Positions 1 through 8,396 of a DNA stretch of 52,048 nt are shown here, in pieces (within the stretch, counting starts at the first letter, position 1; each line of letters starts with the position of its first letter). The DNA lies in contig JAYPUA010000023.1 in assembly GCA_038133845.1 (NCBI GenBank), positions 1-52,048 of the forward strand, written 5' to 3'. The notes under the pieces were generated by a model. The model did no database searches and was not told where the DNA came from. It saw nothing but the letters and a program-made list of their open reading frames with translations. The translations under genes and the position numbers were made by a program. This stretch comes from JAYPUA01 sp038133845. Lineage in GTDB: Bacteria > SAR324 > NAC60-12.

Positions 1-20
1 CTCTAGCCCCCAGGAAGCAC

Positions 21-884
21 ATGCACAGGATTGCCGTCACCGGTGCCAACGGGCACTTCGGTAAAACGCTGGTCCGTTTTCTCAGAGAACAGGACTATGA
101 GGTCCGATGCCTCGACCTCTACCAGGGGCCTCCGGAGCAGGAGTCTGCAATGAACTGCGACGTGCTGGACCTGGGTGCCTTGACCAGCGCCTTTCATGGA
201 TGTGACGGCGTGGTCCACCTGGCCGCCTTTCCCAGCCCTTACCGGCATCCGGACGCCCGGGTGTATCACGACAACACCACGGGCAGCTACAACGTGCTGC
301 TGGCCTGCGAACTGTTGGGCATCGAGAAGGTCTGCCTGGCCTCCAGTATCAACGCCATCGGAGGAGTCTACTCCCGGGATCCACAGTACGACTACTTTCC
401 GGTTGATGAAAAGCATCCGACCTACAGCGAGGACCCCTACAGCCTCTCCAAATGGATCCTGGAGATGCAGGGCGACTGCTTCGCCCGACGCCGGGAAAAC
501 GTCTCCATCAGCAGCATGCGGTTTCACTGGATCCAGACCCGCTCCTATGTGGAGCCTTACACAACCAACGGGATCTCCTACAAGCACCTGTGGGCGTACA
601 CCGACCCCATCGCTGCTGCCAAGGCCTGCCTGGCCAGCCTGCTTGTCGAATGGACCGGACACGAGGCGTTCTTCATTGTCGCTCCGGAGACGGCCAGCCC
701 GACCGACTCCGAGGAGCTCATCCGCAAGCACTACCCCAAGGTGCAGGTGAACCGACCGATGCCCGGGAAGCATGGTTTCTATGACTGTTCCAAGGCCGAG
801 CGCCTGTTGGGCTGGGTGCATGAGGACCACGAAGCTCCTCCCTCGAACGGGGCCTCGAACCTGGCCAGTGTTCCCGATGCCTGA
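21..884 (+). CDS. NAD(P)-dependent epimerase/dehydratase (extended SDR)
   Basis: This 287-residue protein belongs to the extended short-chain dehydrogenase family, which oxidises or epimerises sugars and sugar nucleotides in the cytosol. The N-terminal nucleotide-binding motif TGANGHFG lies at residues 7-14, an SSINAIGG stretch sits near residue 110, and the catalytic YSLSK pair follows near residue 140. The ATG is preceded by CAGGAAG six bases upstream, which supports the start. Two sugar-acid dehydratase genes follow on the same strand, so a uronate or aldose dehydrogenase role that feeds aldonic acids to them is plausible. That substrate is inference. Any upstream operon members are outside the window. 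Confidence 0.85.
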   Translation: MHRIAVTGANGHFGKTLVRFLREQDYEVRCLDLYQGPPEQESAMNCDVLDLGALTSAFHGCDGVVHLAAFPSPYRHPDARVYHDNTTGSYNVLLACELLGIEKVCLASSINAIGGVYSRDPQYDYFPVDEKHPTYSEDPYSLSKWILEMQGDCFARRRENVSISSMRFHWIQTRSYVEPYTTNGISYKHLWAYTDPIAAAKACLASLLVEWTGHEAFFIVAPETASPTDSEELIRKHYPKVQVNRPMPGKHGFYDCSKAERLLGWVHEDHEAPPSNGASNLASVPDA

Positions 885-953
885 GCTCCGGTGCCTCCTG
901 CACAGGCTTTCCGGGTCCCTGACCCTTGAACCCTTCGATCCTCGAACGCTGTC

Positions 954-2087
954 ATGTCCCAAGGTGAACTCAAGATAACCCGGCTGGAACTCCTGATGGT
1001 CAAGCCACGCTTCATGTTCTTGAAGGTGCACACCAACCAGGACCTGATCGGGCTGGGCGAGCCGATCCTCGAGGGACAGGCTCACGCCGTGGCCGGGGTG
1101 ATCAAGATGATGGAGAACTACCTGCTGGGCAAGGATCCCCGGCGGATCGAGCATCACTGGCAAGCGCTTTACAAGGGGGGGTTCTATCGCGGAGGACCCA
1201 TTCTCACCAGCGCGCTTTCCGGAGTTGAACAGGCCCTGTGGGACATCCTGGGGAAGTCGCTCAACGCCCCGGTGCATCAGCTACTGGGAGGGCGAGTCCG
1301 AGACCGCATTCGGATCTACTCGCATGCTCATGGGGCCGACACGGAGAGCCTGTGTGCCCGGGCCCGGGAATTGGTTGGAATGGGCTTCTCCGCGCTGAAA
1401 ACCGGTTTTGAGGCCCCAGTCGCCTTTGTCGAAAACCAGCAGTTCCTCAGGGACTGTGTCAACCGATTTGCGGCGTTGCGCGAGGCCGTGGGGCCGGAGG
1501 TGGATCTGGCGCTGGATTTTCACGGACGGTTTTCTCCAACCATGTCCAAGCGGCTGATTCAGGAGCTGGAGCCTCTGTATCCGTACTTTGTGGAGGAACC
1601 GTGTCTGCCTGGGAATACCGGGGCGTTTGTCGAGCTGAAACGAGCTACCACCGTCCCGCTGGCCACAGGCGAGCGCCTCTTCACCAAGTGGGGATTCCGG
1701 GACCTGATCGAGCAGCGCGGTGTGGACATCCTGCAGCCGGACCTGTGTCATGCCGGAGGGATCATGGAGGTCAAGAAGATCGCAGCCATGGCCGAGGCCC
1801 AGGACCTCGCGGTCGCCCCACACAATCCGCTCGGACCCATCTCTCTGGCGTCCTGCCTTCAACTCGACGCCTGTACCCTGAACGCCATCATTCAAGAGCA
1901 GGTGACGCTGGGAGAAGGCTACCTGCGGCAGCCCTTTGTGATGGAGGACGGCTACATCAAGGTCCCGGAGGGGCCGGGCCTTGGGGTGGAGTTGGATGAA
2001 GAGAAGCTCCGGGAGTTGGCCCATGACGGCAACTGGGAGACTCCCCGGGTCATTGATGAACGAGATGGCTCTGTAGCCGAGTGGTAA
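954..2087 (+). CDS. dgoD: D-galactonate dehydratase-type enolase superfamily protein
   Basis: This is a 377-residue member of the mandelate racemase/enolase superfamily that most resembles D-galactonate dehydratase, which makes 2-keto-3-deoxygalactonate. The substrate cap carries GEPILEGQA and FYRGGPILTSA. The barrel shows the expected metal and catalytic segments in order: LDFHGR, VEEPCLPG, ATGERLF, ILQPDLCHAGGI, APHNPLGP and IIQEQ. The C terminus ends in DGSVAEW, also typical of DgoD. Length is normal for the family. It lies 69 bases after the SDR gene and 18 bases before a second dehydratase. Galactonate is the best substrate guess, but related acid-sugar dehydratases share these motifs. 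Confidence 0.8.
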   Translation: MSQGELKITRLELLMVKPRFMFLKVHTNQDLIGLGEPILEGQAHAVAGVIKMMENYLLGKDPRRIEHHWQALYKGGFYRGGPILTSALSGVEQALWDILGKSLNAPVHQLLGGRVRDRIRIYSHAHGADTESLCARARELVGMGFSALKTGFEAPVAFVENQQFLRDCVNRFAALREAVGPEVDLALDFHGRFSPTMSKRLIQELEPLYPYFVEEPCLPGNTGAFVELKRATTVPLATGERLFTKWGFRDLIEQRGVDILQPDLCHAGGIMEVKKIAAMAEAQDLAVAPHNPLGPISLASCLQLDACTLNAIIQEQVTLGEGYLRQPFVMEDGYIKVPEGPGLGVELDEEKLRELAHDGNWETPRVIDERDGSVAEW

Positions 2088-2105
2088 CCCTTAGCGAGAG
2101 ATCAA

Positions 2106-3404
2106 ATGGCGGCTCCAAAGATCAAGGACATTCAGGTCATCCTCACTGAGCCTGACGGAATACGGCTGGTGGTGGTCAAGGTGCTCACCGATCAGGACGG
2201 ACTCTATGGGGTGGGGTGTGCAACCTTCACCCAGCGTCCGATCCCGGTGGCCAAGGCGATCACCGAATACCTGCGGCCCTTCTTGCTTGGACGCTCAGTG
2301 GTCGATATTGAGGACATCTGGCAGTCCTCCTACGTCTCCTCCTACTGGAGGAACGGACCGGTGCTCAACAACGCCCTCTGTGGAGTCGATCAGGCTCTTT
2401 GGGACATCAAGGGCAAGATGGCCAACATGCCGGTCCACGACCTGCTGGGAGGCAAGGCCCGGGAAGCTGCAGCGGTGTACGTTCACGCCTCCGGAGCCTC
2501 CCCCCAAGAGGTCGGCGACAAGATGCAGGCCTTCATGGAGCAAGGGTTTCACCACATCCGGGTGCAGGTCTCCACCCCCGGATATTCGACGTACGGCAAC
2601 CAGTCGGCCAAGAGTGGCAAAGAGACCAGCGCCAACCGGGATGTCAGCCAGGGGCCGATCCCGATCACCTCCTGGCTCAGGGAGTACGACCCGCAGAAGA
2701 ACTACGCACACCCCGGAGGCGTTTTTGAGCCCAAGCCCTACCTGCGCTCGGCGCTGGGGCTGTTCGAGTACATCCGCAACCGCTTCGGGTATGGCGTGGA
2801 GATCCTGCATGACGTTCACGAGCGCATCCCTCCCATCCTGGGAGTCTGGTTTGCCAAAGAGGTTGAGAAGTATCAGCTGTTTTTTCTGGAGGACCTCTTC
2901 AGCCCTGAAGACAACGAGTACTTCCGGATGGTGCGCGCTCAGTGTTCCACGCCCATTGCGATGGGCGAGCTGTATTCCTCTCCCCATGAAATCATCCCGA
3001 TGATCAAGGACCGCCTGCTGGACTTCATCCGCATCCACATCTCGGACATGGGCGGCATCACGCCCTGCCGGAAGCTGGCGGCCATGGGAGAATTGTTCTC
3101 CGTGCGAACCGCGTGGCATGGTCCGGGAGACACCTCTCCCATCGGACACGCGGCCAACCTGATGCTGGACCTCAACTGCCACAACTTCGGGATCCAGGAG
3201 TATGCGTTCTTCGGCGAACGAACCCAGGAGGTCTTTCCAGGATGTCCAGAGATCCGCGATGGCATGATGTGGCCCAACGGCAAGCCGGGGCTGGGAATCG
3301 ACATCGATGAGAAGCTGGCCCGCAAGTTTCCTCACCAGGAACGCGAGTTTGGAGGGGCTTGGGATACCGTGCGACGCGCCGACGGTTCCATGGTGAAACC
3401 CTGA
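2106..3404 (+). CDS. ManD/RspA-type sugar-acid dehydratase (enolase superfamily)
   Basis: This 432-residue protein is a second mandelate racemase/enolase superfamily member, of the D-mannonate dehydratase/RspA type. The cap has QALWDIKGKMANMPVHDLLGG. The barrel has HDVHERI, LEDLFSPEDNEYF, MGELYSS, SDMGGI, and the C-terminal FGIQEYAFFGE and KPGLGIDIDE blocks typical of ManD. The family dehydrates mannonate or gluconate to 2-keto-3-deoxygluconate, and many members are of low activity or unknown substrate. It follows the DgoD-like gene by 18 bases and is probably co-transcribed. Having two dehydratases of different specificity suggests use of mixed aldonic or uronic acids, which is inference. 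Confidence 0.8.
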   Translation: MAAPKIKDIQVILTEPDGIRLVVVKVLTDQDGLYGVGCATFTQRPIPVAKAITEYLRPFLLGRSVVDIEDIWQSSYVSSYWRNGPVLNNALCGVDQALWDIKGKMANMPVHDLLGGKAREAAAVYVHASGASPQEVGDKMQAFMEQGFHHIRVQVSTPGYSTYGNQSAKSGKETSANRDVSQGPIPITSWLREYDPQKNYAHPGGVFEPKPYLRSALGLFEYIRNRFGYGVEILHDVHERIPPILGVWFAKEVEKYQLFFLEDLFSPEDNEYFRMVRAQCSTPIAMGELYSSPHEIIPMIKDRLLDFIRIHISDMGGITPCRKLAAMGELFSVRTAWHGPGDTSPIGHAANLMLDLNCHNFGIQEYAFFGERTQEVFPGCPEIRDGMMWPNGKPGLGIDIDEKLARKFPHQEREFGGAWDTVRRADGSMVKP

Positions 3405-3500
3405 CACGCGCTCTCCTTTCGGGAAGGCGAGGCCGGCGAACGATTGAAGGAAATTCTCGGGAAAAGCAACTGAGGCCGTCAGGCCAGGGTCCGGGCGGTC

Positions 3501-5717
3501 TCAAACGCCAGCGACGGCAACGATGCGCTGGAAGGTGGTCTGCAGGTGCTGAGGGAGCAGGGTGTGACGTACCAGGGTCTGCTCGGATTCGACAGCCTGC
3601 CGCACCGCCTGCTCCGTGCCGATGAGGATCACCAGCTGTTTCCCCCGGGTCAGCGCCGTGTAGAGCAGGTTGCGCTGGAGCATCACGTAGTGCTGCATGG
3701 TCAGCGGAAGAACCACCGCCGGGTACTCGCTTCCCTGCGACTTGTGCACCGAGATCGCATAGGCCAGCAGCAGTTGGTCCAGATCCTTGGACTCATACGT
3801 CACCACCCCCTGGTCAAACTCCACATGCAGGGTGCGGGTGTCTGCATCCACCTCCAGAACCCGTCCCAGGTCTCCATTGAAGACCTCCTTGTCGTAGTCG
3901 TTCTGCTGCTGCATCACCTTGTCGCCAATGCGCAGGATCCGGTCTCGATGCTCCAGGCTCGGACCCTCCGGATTGAGCGTCTGCTGCAGGACCTCGTTCA
4001 GGCGCACAGAGCCGATGCTTCCGCGATGCATGGGGGTGAGCACCTGAATGTCCTGCATCGGATCCAGCCCGAAGCGCTGCGGAATGCGCTCCGAGACCAG
4101 CGCCGTGATCTTTGCTGTCACCTGTTCCGGATCCGGCTCTCGGATGAAGTAGAAGTCCCGCAGCTCAGAGCCCGAGTCCACCCGCTCCAGCTCCGGCAGA
4201 ATGCCTCGCCTCACGCTGTGGGCATTGACCGTGATCCGGCTGTCCTGAGCCTGCCGGAAGATGCGTTCCAGCCGAGCCACCGGGATCAGGTTCGACTCGA
4301 TGCAGTCCCGGAGCACTGACCCCGGACCGACGGAGGGCAACTGATCGACATCTCCAACGAGCAGAAGCCGGGAAGTCGGAGGAACGGCCTGAAGCAGCGC
4401 ATCCATCAGCGGCGTGTCGATCATCGAGGACTCGTCGATGATCAGCAATTCCTGCTCCAGCGGGACCTCCTGGTTGCGCTGGAAGCCCAGATTGTTGGCC
4501 TCAAGCAGGCGATGAATCGTTGAGGCCGGGGCTCCGGTCGCTTCGGTCATCCGCTTGGCTGCGCGTCCCGTGGGCGCAGCGAGCGCCAGGTTCGGAACCC
4601 GGGAGCGCATCAGCGCGAGGATGAAGCGCACAATCGTGGTCTTTCCGGTTCCCGGCCCCCCGGTGATGATCAGCACCTTGTGCCGCAACGCCGCCTCCAC
4701 CGCCTCCTGTTGGGCAGAGTCGAGCGTCAACTCCAGCAGCAACTCCTGCTCGCGAATCCACTGCAGCGACTCCGGGATGCTCGTCAGCGCCTCGCCGTGC
4801 AGAATGCGGAGCAGGTTTTCCGCGATCCGTCGCTCGGCCTGATACAGGCGATTCCGGGCAACTAGCGGCGGGTCTCCTTCAATCTCAACAATTTGGCGGG
4901 TGGTCTTCAGCGGGTCAAAGGCCGGCTCTGCAACCTCCGGAGCGATGTGGAACTCGCGCTCCAGCTGGGCAACCAACTCGGCACGGGGAAAGCAGGTGTG
5001 GCCACTGAGCGACTGCTGCTCGAGCATGTGCAGCAGCCCGGCCTGAGCCCGCTCCGGAGAATTCTCGTCAAACCCCAGCTTGCGAGCAATCGCGTCTGCG
5101 GTCAGAAAGCCGATTCCGGAGATCTCGGTGATCTGGTAGGGATTGGCCTGGAGGATGGCGATGCTGCTCATCCCATACTGCCCGTAGATCTTCTGGGCAT
5201 AGGCCGGGGTCACGCCAAGCCCATGCAGGAAGGTCAGGACCTCCCGGACCTCGCGCTGCTCGCTCCAGCCTTCGCGCAGGCTCTTGTACTGAGTCTTGTT
5301 GACCCCCTTGACCCGGAGCAGAGACTCCGGAGAGCGGTCGATGATCTCAAAGGTGTCGGTGCCAAATTTTTCAACGATCTTCCGGGCGGTCGCTTCGCCG
5401 ATGCCCTTGAAGAGCCCGGAGGAGAGAAAGCGGGTGATGCCCTCCAGGGTGGAAGGCTGGACAGGCATGAACTCTTCAACAACGAACTGCGGTCCGTAGA
5501 CGCGGTGGTCCTCCCAGTGTCCCTTGAGGCGCAGGGTCTCGTGTTCGCCAACCTGAAACAGCGTCCCCTTGACCGTGACCAGCGTGTCGCCATCCTCCAG
5601 CAGAAACCGGGCGATCATGAAGCCACGCTCCGGCTGAGCATAAACTACGCGCTGCAGGGTCCCTGTCAGCACCGGGTCAAGGGCCTCGTGCTCAAGAGCC
5701 GGGAGTTCACCGCTCAA
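3501..5717 (-). CDS. recD2: RecD-like DNA helicase, RecD2 type
   Basis: This 738-residue SF1B helicase resembles RecD2, the stand-alone RecD relative that unwinds DNA 5'-3' in repair without RecBC. The N-terminal domain has helix-hairpin-helix-like segments such as LFKGIGEATARKIVEKFG. Walker A GGPGTGKTT lies near residue 355. The Walker B-like IDESSM, VGDVDQLPSVGPG, the UvrD-like SVHKSQGSEYP and YTALTRGK follow in order. The first codon is TTG with no clear Shine-Dalgarno, so the exact start is uncertain, and a GTG near 5672 is an alternative. It is the last gene of the ispG-to-recD2 operon, 15 bases after the preceding stop. No recB or recC lies nearby. Confidence 0.92.
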   Translation of the reverse strand: MSGELPALEHEALDPVLTGTLQRVVYAQPERGFMIARFLLEDGDTLVTVKGTLFQVGEHETLRLKGHWEDHRVYGPQFVVEEFMPVQPSTLEGITRFLSSGLFKGIGEATARKIVEKFGTDTFEIIDRSPESLLRVKGVNKTQYKSLREGWSEQREVREVLTFLHGLGVTPAYAQKIYGQYGMSSIAILQANPYQITEISGIGFLTADAIARKLGFDENSPERAQAGLLHMLEQQSLSGHTCFPRAELVAQLEREFHIAPEVAEPAFDPLKTTRQIVEIEGDPPLVARNRLYQAERRIAENLLRILHGEALTSIPESLQWIREQELLLELTLDSAQQEAVEAALRHKVLIITGGPGTGKTTIVRFILALMRSRVPNLALAAPTGRAAKRMTEATGAPASTIHRLLEANNLGFQRNQEVPLEQELLIIDESSMIDTPLMDALLQAVPPTSRLLLVGDVDQLPSVGPGSVLRDCIESNLIPVARLERIFRQAQDSRITVNAHSVRRGILPELERVDSGSELRDFYFIREPDPEQVTAKITALVSERIPQRFGLDPMQDIQVLTPMHRGSIGSVRLNEVLQQTLNPEGPSLEHRDRILRIGDKVMQQQNDYDKEVFNGDLGRVLEVDADTRTLHVEFDQGVVTYESKDLDQLLLAYAISVHKSQGSEYPAVVLPLTMQHYVMLQRNLLYTALTRGKQLVILIGTEQAVRQAVESEQTLVRHTLLPQHLQTTFQRIVAVAGV

Positions 5718-5732
5718 GAGAGGCGTGGGGGT

Positions 5733-6239
5733 TCAGGGGTTGGAAGCAACGGGGACATAGAACGGAGAGCGGATCATCTGCAGCAGGTCAAAGCGCCACT
5801 TGCCGTCCTCCTTGAGCAGCAAGAAGGCCTGGGAGCGTTCAAACTGAAGGTCCACCATGCTTTTGTGTCGGAAGACGATGGTGGCCTCGACGTAGAGCAT
5901 CGTCTGGAAGCGGAAGGAGACCACCGGCGGCTTCTCCGGGGCCAGCTGGACCGGGACCCAATCCAACTCGACCATCCGGGTGGCATACTCCTCAAGCCCC
6001 AGCAGTTCCTTCGACTGCCGGCGTCCAAATTCGTACATCTCGAAGTAGCGCTCCTCCTGCCAGAGCTGCAGGAACTCCTCGAAGGCCTTCTGCGTCTCCA
6101 CATGGATGGCCTCCATCTCCATCGGAGTCGGAGTCCGGGCCTGCACCTCGACAAGGAACGCGCCTCTGCCCGCAAGGAGCACGGCCACGATCAGGAGCGT
6201 GCGGAGGACTTGAGCAAGCATTGATTGAGTTCGATCCAT
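5733..6239 (-). CDS. Small exported protein of unknown function
   Basis: This predicted 168-residue protein is not recognised. Residues 8-35 form a hydrophobic signal-like segment ending near VEVQARTP. The remainder is mixed alpha/beta, rich in aromatic and acidic residues, and ends in a GKWRFDLLQM segment reminiscent of small NTF2-like exported proteins; that resemblance is weak. I chose the ATG at 6239 because GGAAGG lies just upstream, and a second ATG at 6221 is possible. The start overlaps the end of holB by 49 bases. The frame stays open further upstream, but that part is antisense-like shadow inside holB. It lies between holB and recD2 in one operon. Confidence 0.6.
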   Translation of the reverse strand: MDRTQSMLAQVLRTLLIVAVLLAGRGAFLVEVQARTPTPMEMEAIHVETQKAFEEFLQLWQEERYFEMYEFGRRQSKELLGLEEYATRMVELDWVPVQLAPEKPPVVSFRFQTMLYVEATIVFRHKSMVDLQFERSQAFLLLKEDGKWRFDLLQMIRSPFYVPVASNP

Positions 6240-7204
6240 AATCCTTCCAGGGCAAGGGTCTTGTTGGCGTTGAGGGAGATGGCCTGACGCACACGAGCGA
6301 GCCGGTCCAGCATCTGGTGTACCTGAACCGTTGAGAAGGCGCGAGCCCCTTCTTCGGTAGAACCGTGAAGTTCCGGGTGCAGCAACTGCTCTCTGGGAAG
6401 GTCGTGCTGGACCCATGCCACATCCCGGAACCAGCGCTCCAAAAAATCGAGCATCAGCCGCCACTCCTCGTTCCGGGCTCCACACCAGCCGGAGAGGGTC
6501 GTCAAGACTGACTCCAGCGTCGCGGAGCCGGGCTGACTCAGCCAGCGCAGGGTAGTCGACTGCACCTGCTCGATCGCCTCCACCTGATTCAGCAAATCCA
6601 CCGGAACGCTTCCCATGGCCTGCGGCAACAGCGCGCTGATCTGAGCGTTGGAACACTCGGTGGTTTCGGAGAGGATCGCCCGAATGGCGGCCTCATCCAG
6701 GGGAGCAAACCGCAGCGTCTGACATCGCGAGACGATCGTCTCCAGCAGGCGCTCGGCGGCCGGAGCGATCAGCAGGATCAAGGTCCCCTCCGGAGGCTCT
6801 TCCAGCGTCTTGAGAAAGGCGTTCGAGGACTCTCGGTTGAGGGACTCGGCGCCGTCCAGAATCAGCGTCCGCCAGCGTGCACGGTCGGCATGCAGCTGCA
6901 ACCAGCGCTGTGCCTGGTGCACCTGCTCCATCCGGATGTTCTTTCCGTCAGGCTTCAGGACAAGGAAGTCCGGATGCGTCCGTTCGGCAATCTGAAGGCA
7001 GGAGGGACAGCCTCCGCAGGCGTCCTCGTCTTCCAGGGTGTGGACCTCGCAGTTGAGCCACTGAGCCAGCGCCTCTGCAGTACGCGCCTTCCCGATGTGG
7101 GGTGCTCCGGTAAACAGCCACGCATGAGGCAAGCGTCCGTGCCGAGCCGCCTGACGCAGGGTAGCGAGGGCATGATCCTGCCCGGAAATTCCAGAAAATG
7201 GCAT
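6191..7204 (-). CDS. holB: DNA polymerase III delta' subunit
   Basis: This 337-residue AAA+ protein matches the clamp-loader delta' subunit. It has GAPHIGKART at the Walker A position, a zinc-binding cluster with CGGCPSC near residues 63-69, LILDGAESLN for Walker B, and the SRC segment (IVSRCQTLRF) typical of delta' and gamma/tau. Delta' acts with tau/gamma and delta to load the beta clamp. The GISGQDHALATL start is standard for the family. It begins 4 bases after the aminotransferase stop, so translation is probably coupled. The 3' end overlaps the next gene. Confidence 0.9.
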   Translation of the reverse strand: MPFSGISGQDHALATLRQAARHGRLPHAWLFTGAPHIGKARTAEALAQWLNCEVHTLEDEDACGGCPSCLQIAERTHPDFLVLKPDGKNIRMEQVHQAQRWLQLHADRARWRTLILDGAESLNRESSNAFLKTLEEPPEGTLILLIAPAAERLLETIVSRCQTLRFAPLDEAAIRAILSETTECSNAQISALLPQAMGSVPVDLLNQVEAIEQVQSTTLRWLSQPGSATLESVLTTLSGWCGARNEEWRLMLDFLERWFRDVAWVQHDLPREQLLHPELHGSTEEGARAFSTVQVHQMLDRLARVRQAISLNANKTLALEGLWIELNQCLLKSSARS

Positions 7205-7208
7205 GCCC

Positions 7209-8396
7209 TCAGATCAGCCCGTAGTGTTGCGCCAGGCGCTCAAACGCGGGTCGGGAGCGCTCAATCTCGGCCTCCGTGCAGCAAAAGGAGATCCGGAAGT
7301 ATCCGGGAGCACCAAATCCGGAACCCGGAACGAGCAGCAGGCGCTCCTGTTGGGCCCTGCGGACAAAGGCCACATCGTCAGCCTCCGGAGACTTCGGGAA
7401 GAGGTAGAAGGCACCTTGTGGACGGACCACCTCGAAATGGAGGTCGGCCAGCAGGTCCAAAAACCGGTTGCGCAGGTGTTCATAGACTGAGACGTCAACG
7501 CTCTCTCCGGCCAAACGGGGGAGCACTTTCTGCATCAGCCCGGGCGCATTCACGAATCCAAGGACCCGGTTTGCCAGCACCAGCGCGCCTTGCAGCAAGG
7601 GGCGCTCTTCGACACCAGGATGCACTGCGATGAAACCGATCCGCTCTCCAGGAAGCCCAAGATCCTTGGAGTGCGACGTCACCAGGACACTGTTCGGGTG
7701 ACTGAGCAGCGCGTTTCCGGGAGCCACGCCGTCGTAGGCCAGGCGCCGGTAGATGTCGTCGGAGACCAGGTAGATCGCGTGCCCGACCTCCGCCTCCTTG
7801 CGGGCCAGCAGGTCACCCAGCGCATCCAGGGACTCCTGCGAGTAGACCACACCAGTCGGGTTGTTCGGAGAGTTGACCAGCACGATCTTGGTCTTCGGGC
7901 CGATGCTCGCGTCCAGTGCGTCCAGGTCGGGCTGAAAGGTCTCCGTCGTCGGTACAGGCTTCAGCACGCCTCCGTGGTTTTGTGCATAGAATCCATATTC
8001 GACAAAGTAGGGCGTCAGCGCGATCACCTCGTCGCCCGGATCCAGCAAGGCCTTGAGGACCACGTTCAGACCGCCTCCGGCGCCACAGCACATCACTACG
8101 TCCTCGGCAGCAAACTCCAGTCCGGTCTCCTCCTTCAGCCCGGAGGCCACATACGCCCGTGTCTCTGAAAACCCGGCGTTGGGCATGTAGCGATGCAGCC
8201 CCGGCTCCGGAGCATCCAGCAGGATCTTCAACTCGCGATGAAACGCGGCAGGAGGCTCCAGGATCGGATTTCCCAGGGAGAAGTCGAACACCTGCTCCGG
8301 ACCATGAAGCGCCTTCAGGCGCGCTCCCTCTTCAAACATCTGGCGAATCCAGGAGGAGCGCTGCATGGACTCTCGAACACTTTGGGCAATGGGCAT
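7209..8396 (-). CDS. Pyridoxal-phosphate aminotransferase, class I/II
   Basis: This 395-residue fold-type I aminotransferase has FSLGNPILEPP near the N terminus, CGAGGGLNVVLKALLDPGD for cofactor phosphate binding, NSPNNPTGVVYS, VSDDIYRRLAYDG, and the Schiff-base lysine in SHSKDLGLPGERIG near residue 243. These segments place it with aspartate/aromatic-type aminotransferases; the exact amino-donor specificity cannot be read. Its start ATG shares one base with the stop of the upstream sensor kinase, so translation is probably coupled. Nothing around it indicates a dedicated biosynthetic pathway. Confidence 0.88.
   Translation of the reverse strand: MPIAQSVRESMQRSSWIRQMFEEGARLKALHGPEQVFDFSLGNPILEPPAAFHRELKILLDAPEPGLHRYMPNAGFSETRAYVASGLKEETGLEFAAEDVVMCCGAGGGLNVVLKALLDPGDEVIALTPYFVEYGFYAQNHGGVLKPVPTTETFQPDLDALDASIGPKTKIVLVNSPNNPTGVVYSQESLDALGDLLARKEAEVGHAIYLVSDDIYRRLAYDGVAPGNALLSHPNSVLVTSHSKDLGLPGERIGFIAVHPGVEERPLLQGALVLANRVLGFVNAPGLMQKVLPRLAGESVDVSVYEHLRNRFLDLLADLHFEVVRPQGAFYLFPKSPEADDVAFVRRAQQERLLLVPGSGFGAPGYFRISFCCTEAEIERSRPAFERLAQHYGLI

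Noticed and set aside
2295..3407. A ~370-codon open frame antisense to the ManD-like gene
   Set aside because: No recognisable motif, no ribosome site, and complete overlap with a clear enzyme.
3405..3500. Possible bidirectional terminator between the ManD-like gene and recD2
   Set aside because: Only short GC-rich repeats (GGCC around GTCA) are present, with no convincing stem or T run.
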